Source: Proteiniborus sp. MB09-C3
GTDB taxonomy: Bacteria > Bacillota > Clostridia > Tissierellales > Proteiniboraceae
Reading direction: 5' to 3'
Length of the DNA: 64,000 bases
Assembly (NCBI RefSeq): GCF_030263895.1
Contig: NZ_CP127161.1
Location: 3,472,001-3,536,000 of the forward strand
How positions within the stretch are numbered: position 1 is the first letter of the stretch; each line of letters opens with the position of its first letter. Both the position numbers and the translations under genes were made by a program. Below, piece after piece: positions 18,151 through 26,808 of this stretch. The notes beneath the pieces are model-generated. The model saw only the letters and a program-made list of their open reading frames with translations, ran no database searches and was not told where the DNA came from.

Positions 18151-18887
18151 AGCTTATATCCCCTAGGTGTTATCATCTTTTCTTTTACTGAGTAGGTGTT
18201 TGAATTCCCCACAATAACTGTAGTAAACATATTTATTTCATGCCTTAGCATGTCTCCAAGTGTAGTTACGATAACTGATTCGCCGGCTCTTTTAGCATTT
18301 CTGACTATTCCTACTACTGTATTTTCACTTTTATATTTCAACAGTATCTCTCTGGCTATTTCTATTTGCTGTTGTCTTCCCTTACTTTTAGGATTATACA
18401 GGCATACTACAAAGTCACCTTCACCTGCACAATGAAGTCTTTTTTCAATCAGAGTCCAATCTGTAAGCAGATCGCTTAGGCTTATAGTAACATAGTCATG
18501 CATAATAGGCGCCCCTAGGGATGCTGCCGCTGCATTTGCGGCTGTAACTCCTGGTACTATCTCTACTTCTATATCACTTTTATCCTTTAATACTACTTCA
18601 AGCATTATTCCAGCCATTCCATAGACACCAGAATCTCCACTGCTAACTAAAGATACAATCCTGCCCTGTTTTGCATATTCTAAGGCTTCTGCACATCTTT
18701 CTATTTCCTTTTTCATTCCACTAGAAGCTACTTCCTTATCTTTTATCATATCTTCTAATAAATCCACATAAGTCTTGTATCCAACTATTATGTCTGATTT
18801 GTCTATAGCATTTTTAGCTTCTAAGGTCATATGCTCCTTATTTCCCGGACCTATTCCTACTACATATATCTTTCCTATTTTTTTCAT
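18147..18887 (-). CDS. cbiH: Cobalt-factor III (precorrin-3B) C17-methyltransferase
   Basis: This 246-residue SAM-dependent enzyme belongs to the tetrapyrrole methylase family (GIGPGNKEHMTLEA, SSGDSGVYGMAGIMLE, VPGVTAANAAAA). It contracts the ring and methylates C17. Matches to CobJ/CbiH are clear in YNPKSKGR and IVRNAKRAGE. One base separates it from cbiG. Nothing is unusual in length or motifs. Confidence 0.92.
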   Translation of the reverse strand: MKKIGKIYVVGIGPGNKEHMTLEAKNAIDKSDIIVGYKTYVDLLEDMIKDKEVASSGMKKEIERCAEALEYAKQGRIVSLVSSGDSGVYGMAGIMLEVVLKDKSDIEVEIVPGVTAANAAAASLGAPIMHDYVTISLSDLLTDWTLIEKRLHCAGEGDFVVCLYNPKSKGRQQQIEIAREILLKYKSENTVVGIVRNAKRAGESVIVTTLGDMLRHEINMFTTVIVGNSNTYSVKEKMITPRGYKL

Positions 18888-19901
18888 CTATACTTCCTCC
18901 CATATAGATAAAGTTATTCCACTATAAGATTTTTTTCTCATTAAAAAATGTCCCTTTTTAGCTGTAAGTGCAGCACAAGGCTCACAAACTGCACCTACCC
19001 CTATGGTTTTTCTCACAAACTCTGAACACTGAAATTTATGTTCTACAGTCTTTATTTCTTCTCTCTGAACTATCTTAACAATAGTTTCATAGTGTTTTGC
19101 GGCTTCAAATATTCCTGCTTCCTTCTGTTTAACATCCACTGTTGCAAAATGCTTTATACTTCTACAGTCAATATTTAAAGAATTTAATGCTTCTGTTACT
19201 GCACATATTATAGCTTCACTGCTAATTCCTGACTTACATCCTATGCCTATTATTATGTTCTTAGGTATTAGTTGAACCTCATATATATGGTCAATATTCA
19301 AAATCCTGTTGGTTACGTAAATCCTACCTTTTGCTTCTCCCTCTGTTACTATGTTGTCAGGAAGCTCTATGCCCATATCTATATCGGATTCTATACGGAC
19401 CATCTCATCATTTACTATAAGTGCTGTAACATTTTTAGCATTAGTCATGCTGGATATCTGGCAATCTAATTTTTCAGCCAATGTATCTACTGCTATTAAA
19501 CCCTTCACATCTGATGCAGTAGTTATTACAGGCTGTCCTCCTATTTTATCTGCCAATAGCTCAGCGGCTTTATTGGCTCCTCCTAAATGTCCTGACAATA
19601 GACTTATTACAAACTGCCCTCTTTCATCCATGACTAATACTCCAGGGTCTGTAGTCTTATTTACTATATACTTTGCTATACTTCTGACTACTATTCCAGT
19701 AGCCATGATAAAAAGTATAATGTCATAGCTATAAAATATACTTCCTATAAATTCATCAAGCTTTCTGTCTATTGTTAATGTTTCTTCATCAGTCCATTTT
19801 TCTAATGTATAGATGTCTAAGTTCATCTCATTTAGCAATCTCTTTACCTTCTTAGCCTGATGAGTTCCCCCTTTAGTTAATGTAACTACTGCCCAGTTCA
19901 C
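18888..19901 (-). CDS. cbiG: Cobalt-precorrin-5A hydrolase
   Basis: CbiG opens the lactone ring and releases the C20 carbon as acetaldehyde. The N-terminal part (YDIILFIMATGIVVRSIA, DERGQFVISLLSGHLGGAN) and the C-terminal CbiG domain (IGIGCKSGISSEAI, VGAVCEPCAAL) are both present, so the 337-residue protein is complete. It overlaps cbiF by 4 bp and sits in the cbiCDETFGHJ run. Confidence 0.92.
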   Translation of the reverse strand: MNWAVVTLTKGGTHQAKKVKRLLNEMNLDIYTLEKWTDEETLTIDRKLDEFIGSIFYSYDIILFIMATGIVVRSIAKYIVNKTTDPGVLVMDERGQFVISLLSGHLGGANKAAELLADKIGGQPVITTASDVKGLIAVDTLAEKLDCQISSMTNAKNVTALIVNDEMVRIESDIDMGIELPDNIVTEGEAKGRIYVTNRILNIDHIYEVQLIPKNIIIGIGCKSGISSEAIICAVTEALNSLNIDCRSIKHFATVDVKQKEAGIFEAAKHYETIVKIVQREEIKTVEHKFQCSEFVRKTIGVGAVCEPCAALTAKKGHFLMRKKSYSGITLSIWEEV

Positions 19902-20653
19902 TTGGCACTCCTGTATTCATGGCTAAAATTCTTATCATATAGCTTAGATAATTCATACTCATCACCTAAAAAGTCTCCCACTAAAATCTGTGCGGTTTTA
20001 GTTATTCCTTCTGCCTTCACTTTTTCAGCTATATTGCTAAGATTTCCTATTACTATCTTTTGATCATCCCAGCTAGCCTTTTGTATCACTGCAACTGGTG
20101 TGGCTTCGCCATAATGCTCCTTTAATCTGTCTGCAACCTGATCTATCATCTGTACAGAAAGGAATATGGCCATAGAGGCCTTATGCGATGCTAGACTCTC
20201 AAGACTTTCTCTTTCAGGTACCTTAGTTCTTCCTTCTAATCTAGTGCATATTATTGTCTGTGAAATATTTGGAAGCGTAAATTCTTTTTTAATAGCTGCA
20301 GCCGATGCTACAAAAGAACTAACTCCAGGTATTACTTCACTATCTATGCCTAGCTTTTCAAGAGCATCTATTTGCTCTCTTATGGCCCCATATATACTAG
20401 GATCTCCTGTATGAACTCTAGCAACCTTCTTTCCTTCTCTGATACTCTCATCTATCACTTCTATTACTTCTTCCAATGTCATAGATGCACTATTGTACAC
20501 TACACTTCCTTCTTTTCTGTCCTGTAGCACCTGTTCATTTACAAGGGAGCCTGCATATATGATTACATCAGATTCATCTATTATTTTTTTACCTTTTATG
20601 GTTATCAGCTCTGGATCTCCAGGTCCTGCACCTATAAAATATACCTTGCTCAT
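19898..20653 (-). CDS. cbiF: Cobalt-precorrin-4 C11-methyltransferase
   Basis: This 251-residue tetrapyrrole methylase has VYFIGAGPGDPELITIKG, VARVHTGDPSIYGAIREQ and IPGVSSFVASAAA, which are the CbiF/CobM signatures. It methylates C11 with SAM. It starts six bases after cbiT ends. In related operons cbiL often lies at this junction, but no gene fits in the gap. Confidence 0.92.
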   Translation of the reverse strand: MSKVYFIGAGPGDPELITIKGKKIIDESDVIIYAGSLVNEQVLQDRKEGSVVYNSASMTLEEVIEVIDESIREGKKVARVHTGDPSIYGAIREQIDALEKLGIDSEVIPGVSSFVASAAAIKKEFTLPNISQTIICTRLEGRTKVPERESLESLASHKASMAIFLSVQMIDQVADRLKEHYGEATPVAVIQKASWDDQKIVIGNLSNIAEKVKAEGITKTAQILVGDFLGDEYELSKLYDKNFSHEYRSAK

Positions 20654-20659
20654 ATTAAT

Positions 20660-21250
20660 TCACCTCTTATCTGCTGATATAATGTATATTGGATTTTGAG
20701 ACTCCATCATAGTTAAACTGCCTATTGCTCTTCCTTTAGCTATGGACACGCATATAACTTCTATGTTCTCAAACTCTCCTGATTTCATAAGCTCTTGGGA
20801 TTTATACAGGTTTTCTATTGTAATGGCATTGACTACTATTCTGCCGTTTGGCTTCAAATTATGTGATACCCAGTCGAATATACCTATTATGTTTCCTCCT
20901 GTTCCTCCCAATACTACCTTATCAACTTTACCTATTTGGGTTAAAGCTTCTGGAGCTATTCCTTCTATTACATCTATATTATTCACACTAAAAATACTGC
21001 TGTTTTCCTTAATAAGCTGTATGCCTTCTTTATTCTTTTCCACTGCATATACTTTTCCTTCATTAGCCACTAAAGCAGCTTCTACGGATATAGACCCTGT
21101 GCCTGCCCCTATATCTACTATAGAATCTGTACTTTCCAGCCTTAATTTACTTATAGTAATAGCCCTTACTTCTTCTTTAGTCATAGGCACTTTCCCACGT
21201 TTAAATAAGCTATCAGGTATTCCTGATGTGGCATAAGCCCATCTACTCAT
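20660..21250 (-). CDS. cbiT: Cobalt-precorrin-6B C15-methyltransferase (decarboxylating)
   Basis: A class I methyltransferase fold with SAM motif IVDIGAGTGSISVEAA and the CbiT-specific start PDSLFKRGKVPMTKEEVRA and VLGGTGGN. With CbiE it performs C15 and C5 methylation and decarboxylation. The 196-residue length is normal for stand-alone CbiT. It overlaps cbiE by 8 bp, consistent with the frequent CbiE-CbiT fusion elsewhere. Confidence 0.92.
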   Translation of the reverse strand: MSRWAYATSGIPDSLFKRGKVPMTKEEVRAITISKLRLESTDSIVDIGAGTGSISVEAALVANEGKVYAVEKNKEGIQLIKENSSIFSVNNIDVIEGIAPEALTQIGKVDKVVLGGTGGNIIGIFDWVSHNLKPNGRIVVNAITIENLYKSQELMKSGEFENIEVICVSIAKGRAIGSLTMMESQNPIYIISADKR

Positions 21251-21863
21251 TGCTAATCACCACCACACAAATATGGTATTCTTTTTTCTCCGCAAATTGC
21301 TCAATGCTTCCTTTAGTTATTTTTTCATTTTCGTATGATAGATTTTCTCCCACATACATTATCTTTTGGTCAATTCCATTTATTAATAGCTCAGTAGCAA
21401 TTTTATCTGGAGTCCACTTATTGTCAGTAAGCAGCCCTACCTTGTCATATTCTTTAACTTTTTCAATAAATTCACTTTTCCTACCGTGTAGGCTTCCTAA
21501 ATAAGCATCTTCCCAGCTTTGTCCTATCCTTGCAAACATGTATTGCATAGAGCTTATGCCTGTTATTACATCTAATTCCTCAGCACCAAAATACTTCTTT
21601 AAATATCTAAGCATACTATAAAATCCCGTATCTCCTGAAACTACTACAGATATTTTTTTACTATCTCTATTATCATTTATAAACTCTATCATTTGAGAAA
21701 GGTTATTTCCTACTATAAAAGTAGCTTTACCACTTACATCGATGCTTTCAAGATTTCTCTTTCCTGCAATTACTATATCTGACTGTGCTATAGCACTTAG
21801 CGCCTTAGGCAATATATAATCAGTATGACCTGGTCCCAGTCCAACTACTGCTATCTTACTCAT
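21243..21863 (-). CDS. cbiE: Cobalt-precorrin-7 C5-methyltransferase
   Basis: The 206-residue protein is a tetrapyrrole methylase with VVGLGPGHTDYILPKA, VVSGDTGFYSMLRYL and YLGSLHGR, as in CbiE. It uses SAM to methylate C5. It overlaps cbiD by 4 bp and cbiT by 8 bp, so the three are likely translated together. Confidence 0.9.
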   Translation of the reverse strand: MSKIAVVGLGPGHTDYILPKALSAIAQSDIVIAGKRNLESIDVSGKATFIVGNNLSQMIEFINDNRDSKKISVVVSGDTGFYSMLRYLKKYFGAEELDVITGISSMQYMFARIGQSWEDAYLGSLHGRKSEFIEKVKEYDKVGLLTDNKWTPDKIATELLINGIDQKIMYVGENLSYENEKITKGSIEQFAEKKEYHICVVVISNE

Positions 21864-22975
21864 ATCTTGAACTCCTCAAGCATTAATTTACCATTGCTGC
21901 ATATGCCTAACATCCCATGCTTTAAAGAAAAAATTAATGTCCCAAATTTAATCTGGTCATAGGCCCTTTCTTCACATTTTTTGCTTATCTTCTGTGCAAT
22001 AAAGTCAAATACTTTTTCCATATTACTTAGTAGGATAAAGTCTATAGCTTCTTCTGTAGTGTTGCTCTCCATTATGCTTTTCACAAGCAGTTGAGATCCT
22101 CCAAGGAGTGCACAATTTGCTGCAAGGGTTTCTAATCTGCCATCTGCTACCTTACTATGAGTGTTAAATATTCCAGCAGCAACCTTAATAAGCTTTCCTA
22201 TGTGTCCTACAAAGAAAATCTCTTCTACATTGTATTCAACTGCTTTATCTATCATAAACCCTATATAATTGCTAGTCTTAATCAGCACCTTTTCGTTTAA
22301 TTTATACTTTGCTCCAAAATCCTTCCCATAGTTTCCCGGTGAAAAAATTATTTTTTTAATACCCTGTTCCTTTAATATAGATAGTTCTAGCTCTAAAGAG
22401 CTTTTAAGTGCTTCCTCTGACATAGGCTCAACTATTCCTGATGTTCCAATAATAGATATTCCTCCTTCTATACCCAGCTTAGGATTGAAGGTTTTTTTTG
22501 CTATTTGAACTCCATCTGGCGCATATATTTTGATATTAACACCCTTATCATGAGGAAGCACCTTGCCAACCTCTGCTAAAATCATTTCCCTAGGTACTGG
22601 ATTTATAGCGTATTCACCAACAGGTACTGATAGACCTGGCTTAGTAACCATGCCTATGCCTACTCCGCCTGTTATATTAATTTTTCTTTCATGGTTTCTA
22701 GTAACCTCTGCATATATTTTTAGACCATCAGTAGAATCTGGATCATCTCCTGCATCTTTTTCTATACAGCAGGTTGCACAACTATGGCTAAAAGATGGTT
22801 CTTCTACTTTAAGCCTAAGCTTCCATCCTTTTGGAGTATCTATTTCTATAAAGTCTAGTGCTCTTTTAGAAAAGAGCATTTCTGTAGCAGCTTTTGCAGC
22901 TGCTGCTGCACAAGAGCCTGTAGTATATCCGTATCGTAGTTTTTTTCCATCCTTTACTACATACCGTTCTAGCAT
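21860..22975 (-). CDS. cbiD: Cobalt-precorrin-5B C1-methyltransferase
   Basis: CbiD is recognised from LRYGYTTGSCAAAAAKA near the N-terminus, GDDPDSTDG, GGVGIGMVTKPGL and SPGNYGKDF. It transfers a methyl group to C1 and is specific to the cobalt-early route. The 371 residues match the usual length. It starts 3 bp after cbiC ends. Confidence 0.93.
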   Translation of the reverse strand: MLERYVVKDGKKLRYGYTTGSCAAAAAKAATEMLFSKRALDFIEIDTPKGWKLRLKVEEPSFSHSCATCCIEKDAGDDPDSTDGLKIYAEVTRNHERKINITGGVGIGMVTKPGLSVPVGEYAINPVPREMILAEVGKVLPHDKGVNIKIYAPDGVQIAKKTFNPKLGIEGGISIIGTSGIVEPMSEEALKSSLELELSILKEQGIKKIIFSPGNYGKDFGAKYKLNEKVLIKTSNYIGFMIDKAVEYNVEEIFFVGHIGKLIKVAAGIFNTHSKVADGRLETLAANCALLGGSQLLVKSIMESNTTEEAIDFILLSNMEKVFDFIAQKISKKCEERAYDQIKFGTLIFSLKHGMLGICSNGKLMLEEFKI

Positions 22976-22978
22976 AAC

Positions 22979-23605
22979 CTAATCCTGTAGCATATACAAA
23001 AAGGCATTGATTATTGCTGCTGCAACAGTACTTCCGCCCTTTCTGCCTCTGGTTATTATATAGGGTACACCTAAATCTCTAATAGACTCTTTAGACTCTG
23101 CTGCTCCGACAAATCCTACAGGTACTCCTATTATTAAATCAGGCTTTGCCTTTCCTTCTTCTATGAGCCTTTTTAAAGTAAACAAAGCAGTAGGTGCATT
23201 GCCTATTGCAAATATTCTTATGCTCATATCTGAAGCTGCTTTTTCTAAGGCTATCATGGATCTAGTGATACCAGTCTCTAAAGCTTTCTTTGCTACGTCT
23301 TCATCATGAACGAAATTGAATATTTGTACTCCAAACCTTGAAAGACTTTTTTTATTTACTCCACCTATTATCATCTGAGTGTCAGAATAAATACAACAGC
23401 CTTCTTTTAGTGCTTTCTTGCCTGCTTCAATAGCCTTTGGATGAAACTCAAGTAAGTCTGCATATTCAAAATCTGCTGTAGTATGGATTACTCTTTTAGC
23501 TATTTTGCCCATGCTTTCTTCAAACTTTTTTTCTCCTAATTCTTCTGTTATTATTTCAAAGCTTCTACACTCTATTTCTTTGGGATCTTTTACATACTTA
23601 TCCAA
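22979..23605 (-). CDS. cbiC: Cobalt-precorrin-8 methylmutase
   Basis: CbiC moves a methyl group from C11 to C12 to give cobyrinic acid. Diagnostic stretches are VIHTTADFEY (catalytic His), FAIGNAPTAL and GVPVGFVGAAESKE. The start is TTG with a GAGGAGG site that overlaps the region of the cobO stub's stop. Length (208) is normal. Confidence 0.92.
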   Translation of the reverse strand: MDKYVKDPKEIECRSFEIITEELGEKKFEESMGKIAKRVIHTTADFEYADLLEFHPKAIEAGKKALKEGCCIYSDTQMIIGGVNKKSLSRFGVQIFNFVHDEDVAKKALETGITRSMIALEKAASDMSIRIFAIGNAPTALFTLKRLIEEGKAKPDLIIGVPVGFVGAAESKESIRDLGVPYIITRGRKGGSTVAAAIINAFLYMLQD

Positions 23606-23617
23606 TGCTAATCCTCC

Positions 23618-23698
23618 TCACAGTAAGCTGATATAGCTGTTTAAAGTGGTTTTACCTTTTCCGTTTCCTGTATATACATGAATATAACCTTTGTCCAT
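23618..23698 (-). pseudogene. Remnant of cob(I)alamin adenosyltransferase (CobO/BtuR), P-loop stub
   Basis: Between cbiA and cbiC is a 26-codon reading frame with its own GGAGGAG SD and ATG. It reads DKGYIHVYTGNGKGKTT, exactly the N-terminus of CobO/BtuR-type ATP:corrinoid adenosyltransferases with the P-loop, then leaves the family pattern after the second Thr and stops with TGA eight residues later. A full enzyme has about 170-200 residues. The rest is missing, so a large deletion after the P-loop is inferred. It cannot be an active enzyme; a regulatory or coupling role for cbiC translation is possible. No intact adenosyltransferase is in this window. Confidence 0.85.
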
Positions 23699-23713
23699 TT
23701 ACTCTCCTCCAAT

Positions 23714-25072
23714 CTATCTGCTTTTATAGTCTAAGCATTTATTCAAAAACTCTTCTAAAAATTCTAAGTTGCTATAGAAGTGAATATGAGGATAGCCTGC
23801 TACTACATTATTTTTTACTAATCCGCATTTCCATTCACCTATAAATTTTTCTCTATACTTAGTTACATGATAGTAGTATTCTAGAGCATCATTTTTCTCT
23901 ATACATGATCGGTGAAACTCATGGGCACGTATTTTTATTCCTGTTTTAGTCTCAACATTCACGTAGCCAAAGCGATTTAATCTATTAGTCATCATAGATT
24001 TAGCATCAAAAAATCCAACCATATTGTGATACTGTCCCTGTAAATCTACTATTCCTTCTGTAAGATACATTAGTCCTCCACACTCTGCATAAGCAGGAAG
24101 TCCATTATCAAGCAATGTTTTAATATCTGTTCTCATGGAAGTATTTTCTTCCAGATTTTCTGCAAACATCTCAGGAAATCCTCCGCCTATATAAAGACCA
24201 TCTACTTCAGCTGGCACACTAGTATCTTTCAAGGGACTAAATGGTAAAAGCTGAACGCCTGCTTCTTCCATTAGCTGTAGATTATGCTGATAGTAAAAGC
24301 TAAATGCAGTATCCATTGCAATACCTATTTTAAGTCCTTTGTATTTCATAAGAATATCTTTAGCAGGATTCTCTACAGTCTCTATATCTTCCACATTAGC
24401 AATTTCTTCTAAAGCATTTAAGTCAATGTATTTTTCTACAAGCTCTACTAAGCCATCTATTTTTTGATTCAGTTCTTCTACTTCATCAGCGGGAATTAAA
24501 CCTAGATGTCTGCTTTTTAAGGATATGTCTGCATTTTTGGGAAAATATCCTAAACACTTTATGCCTAAATCTCTTTCAACAACGAGCTTAAGCATTTCAT
24601 AGTGCTTTTCACCACAGACCTTATTAAATATTACTCCTTTAACTTCTACGTCTTTGTCATACATCATATATCCCATTACAAGAGCTGCTGCGCTTGTGGA
24701 CATGGCCTTAGCTTCAGCTACTAATATTACTGGAGTCTTTGTGATTTTTGCTACATGGGCTGTACTCCCATTGCTTCTATCTATTCCAAAGCCATCATGC
24801 ATTCCCATGACGCCTTCAATGATAGATATATCCATATTCTGAATGTTTTTATTGAACAAATACCTTACAGTATTGCTGTCTAAAATCCAGCTATCTAAGT
24901 TATATGAAGGATTCCCTGTAACAAATCTATGAAAGCTGGGATCTATATAATCAGGTCCAACCTTGAAGGGTGCTACCTTTTTCCCTCTCCTAGTAAGTGC
25001 TGCCATAATTCCTAAGCTTACTGTAGTTTTGCCGCACCCACTATGTGTTCCAGCTATTACTACTCTTTTCAT
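23714..25072 (-). CDS. cbiA: Cobyrinate a,c-diamide synthase
   Basis: The N-terminal half is a P-loop ATPase (GTHSGCGKTTVSLG) and the C-terminal half a class I glutamine amidotransferase with the nucleophile in YAECGGLMYL and a His at HEFHRS. It amidates the a and c carboxylates using ATP and glutamine. At 452 residues it is complete, in contrast to CbiP in this cluster. Its stop and the cobS gene overlap by one base. Confidence 0.93.
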   Translation of the reverse strand: MKRVVIAGTHSGCGKTTVSLGIMAALTRRGKKVAPFKVGPDYIDPSFHRFVTGNPSYNLDSWILDSNTVRYLFNKNIQNMDISIIEGVMGMHDGFGIDRSNGSTAHVAKITKTPVILVAEAKAMSTSAAALVMGYMMYDKDVEVKGVIFNKVCGEKHYEMLKLVVERDLGIKCLGYFPKNADISLKSRHLGLIPADEVEELNQKIDGLVELVEKYIDLNALEEIANVEDIETVENPAKDILMKYKGLKIGIAMDTAFSFYYQHNLQLMEEAGVQLLPFSPLKDTSVPAEVDGLYIGGGFPEMFAENLEENTSMRTDIKTLLDNGLPAYAECGGLMYLTEGIVDLQGQYHNMVGFFDAKSMMTNRLNRFGYVNVETKTGIKIRAHEFHRSCIEKNDALEYYYHVTKYREKFIGEWKCGLVKNNVVAGYPHIHFYSNLEFLEEFLNKCLDYKSR

Positions 25073-25803
25073 TACATTAACCTCCCTAATAGATATGCAA
25101 ATAAAATAAATACTGATTGAGATATTTCTATAATAAATCCTATAGTATCTCCAGTATTGCCGCCAATCTTGTTATTAATATATTTTGATATTAGTATTGC
25201 TACGGCAAGTGTAGAAAATAAGGCTATTGTACTAATGGGATATCCCACTAAAAGACTTAAAATGATGGCAAAAGTTGTAGAAATGACTACTTCTTTTTTT
25301 CTACAATTCTCTATAAATGCCTTACCCATCCCCTGTCCTTTTCTAGCATATTTGTTATTTGATGCTGATAAAATAGCAGCACTACGCCCAACAACAGGCA
25401 GCATAATAAGAAGCTTAAAGTCAATATAACATGTAAATACTAGATTCCATATTAGTATCATAATTATACCAATGACTCCAAAGGTTCCTATCCTGCTATC
25501 CCTCATGATTTCTAAAATTCTTTCTCTATCTCTGTTACTGAATACGCCGTCAAATGTATCAGCCAAACCGTCTATATGAAGACCTCCAGTTATCCATATA
25601 TAAATAATCCATGATAATAGAGCTATCACCGGAGCATGTACAATATCCTTGAAAAACGCAGGTATATACATAATAAAGCCTACGATTAGCCCAATAACAG
25701 GAAATAATTTTATCCCATTTATAAGGTCTTTTTCATCATAATCATAATTGTATTTTACTGGTATTCGTGTAAAAAAGGTTATCATCAATAGCAAACTTTT
25801 CAT
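25072..25803 (-). CDS. cobS: Adenosylcobinamide-GDP ribazoletransferase (cobalamin synthase)
   Basis: CobS joins adenosylcobinamide-GDP and alpha-ribazole in the membrane. About six hydrophobic segments and the CobS motif GGLHIDGLADTFDG with the nearby acidic SNRDRERILEIMRDSRIG are visible. The ATG at 25801-25803 is chosen because GTGAGG lies 6 nt upstream; the GTG four codons earlier has no SD. The lower ligand-activating gene cobT was not seen in the window. Confidence 0.92.
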   Translation of the reverse strand: MKSLLLMITFFTRIPVKYNYDYDEKDLINGIKLFPVIGLIVGFIMYIPAFFKDIVHAPVIALLSWIIYIWITGGLHIDGLADTFDGVFSNRDRERILEIMRDSRIGTFGVIGIIMILIWNLVFTCYIDFKLLIMLPVVGRSAAILSASNNKYARKGQGMGKAFIENCRKKEVVISTTFAIILSLLVGYPISTIALFSTLAVAILISKYINNKIGGNTGDTIGFIIEISQSVFILFAYLLGRLM

Positions 25804-25815
25804 TTCAGGCCTCAC

Positions 25816-25968
25816 TTAGTTTTATAGATTCTTCACTGACTTTAGAATGACAAGATTGTGTTCGGAACAACACCAGAATTGCCACTCTAAGTATTATGAA
25901 GAGTCTAAAGATTTTATATCAGAATAAGAGCATGTCCCCATTATATTTCTTTAAAGCTTGGGCGACAG
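25816..25968. repeat. Degenerate copy of the clostridial hairpin repeat upstream of cobS
   Basis: 25828-25918 resembles an eroded copy of the repeat seen at 26580-26755: a left part like GATTCTTCACTGACTTTAG then AATGACAAGATTG, and a right part like GCCACTCTAAG with GAGTCTAAAG. The arms are still roughly inverted. It fills the gap between cobU and cobS. The match is imperfect, so the relationship is an inference. Confidence 0.4.
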
Positions 25969-25970
25969 TC

Positions 25971-26531
25971 TTATTTAATTTTCAAAGGAATTCCAGACAC
26001 AGTAAAATATACTTCATCTGCTTGTTTTGCCAGATATTGATTTATCCTGCCTGCAATATCTCTAAATATGTTTCCCAATTTATATGAAGGCACTAGCCCC
26101 ATTCCCACTTCATTAGTTACTATAATCAGCTTCTTTTTATGCTTAATGATTACTGCTAAAAGCTCTTTTACTTCTTTAAATATATTCTCCTCTAATGAAT
26201 CTATTTCTTCCATAGAGCAATTATCAAAATCTATATTACCTTCTAAAAGTATATTGGAAACCATGAGAGTCATACAATCTAAGAGGACTAAATCACATTC
26301 AAGAAAATCCTTCTCTTTTTCTAATATATTGAAGCCTCTATATCTCTCAATAGTAGCCCAAGTATCAGGTCTTGAAGCCCTATGCTTTTTTATTCTATCT
26401 CGCATACCATCATCAAAGGCTATGGCAGTAGCTATATATACTATTTTCTCTCCCAGCTCCTTGGCCTTAGTCTCTGCTAGACTGCTTTTTCCACTTCTGG
26501 CTCCACCTGTGACTAAAATAAATTTGGACAT
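25971..26531 (-). CDS. cobU: Adenosylcobinamide kinase / adenosylcobinamide-phosphate guanylyltransferase
   Basis: CobU phosphorylates adenosylcobinamide and then transfers GMP to it. The N-terminal P-loop GGARSGKSSLAE, the guanylylated-His region (IKKHRASRPDTW) and VLLDCMTLMVSNIL are typical. Length 186 is normal. Repeat elements lie on both sides, so the gene is separated from cobS and from the importer genes more than its neighbours are. Confidence 0.93.
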   Translation of the reverse strand: MSKFILVTGGARSGKSSLAETKAKELGEKIVYIATAIAFDDGMRDRIKKHRASRPDTWATIERYRGFNILEKEKDFLECDLVLLDCMTLMVSNILLEGNIDFDNCSMEEIDSLEENIFKEVKELLAVIIKHKKKLIIVTNEVGMGLVPSYKLGNIFRDIAGRINQYLAKQADEVYFTVSGIPLKIK

Positions 26532-26579
26532 ATGACCTCTCCTTAACAGAATATAGTAGAATTATACGTTCATAGCTTG

Positions 26580-26755
26580 AGATCCTTCGCTACGCTCAGG
26601 ATGACAAGATTATATGTTCAATGTGGCAACTTTTGTAACTCTGAACATAGCGAAGAAGTCTAGCCTTTCTTCTTTTTGTCACTCTGAGCGTAGCGAATGA
26701 GTCTAGGTTTCCCTCTTTTTGTCACTCTGAGCGTAGCGAATGAGTCTAGGTTTTT
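26580..26755. repeat. Palindromic repeat cluster between importer ATPase and cobU
   Basis: Two nearly identical direct units at about 26675-26712 and 26716-26753 share TTTTTGTCACTCTGAGCG and TAGCGAATGAGTCTAGG. An inverted partner at 26580-26610 reads GATCCTTCGCTACGCTCAGG then ATGACAAG; an eroded unit lies near 26640-26670. The arms can pair as a long imperfect hairpin. Similar sequences recur between genes in many Clostridia. No coding sequence is seen in 26532-26808. Confidence 0.75.
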
Positions 26756-26808
26756 GAAATAGATTCTTTACTTCGTTCAAAGCAACAAGCATTGTATTTT
26801 TCAGCTAT

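Noticed and set aside
20742-21236. Plus-strand frame of 164 codons opposite cbiT
   Set aside because: Hydrophobic antisense shadow of cbiT, without SD or promoter.
26580-26755. CRISPR array
   Set aside because: The repeats are few, palindromic and mostly contiguous; there are no regular spacers and no cas genes.
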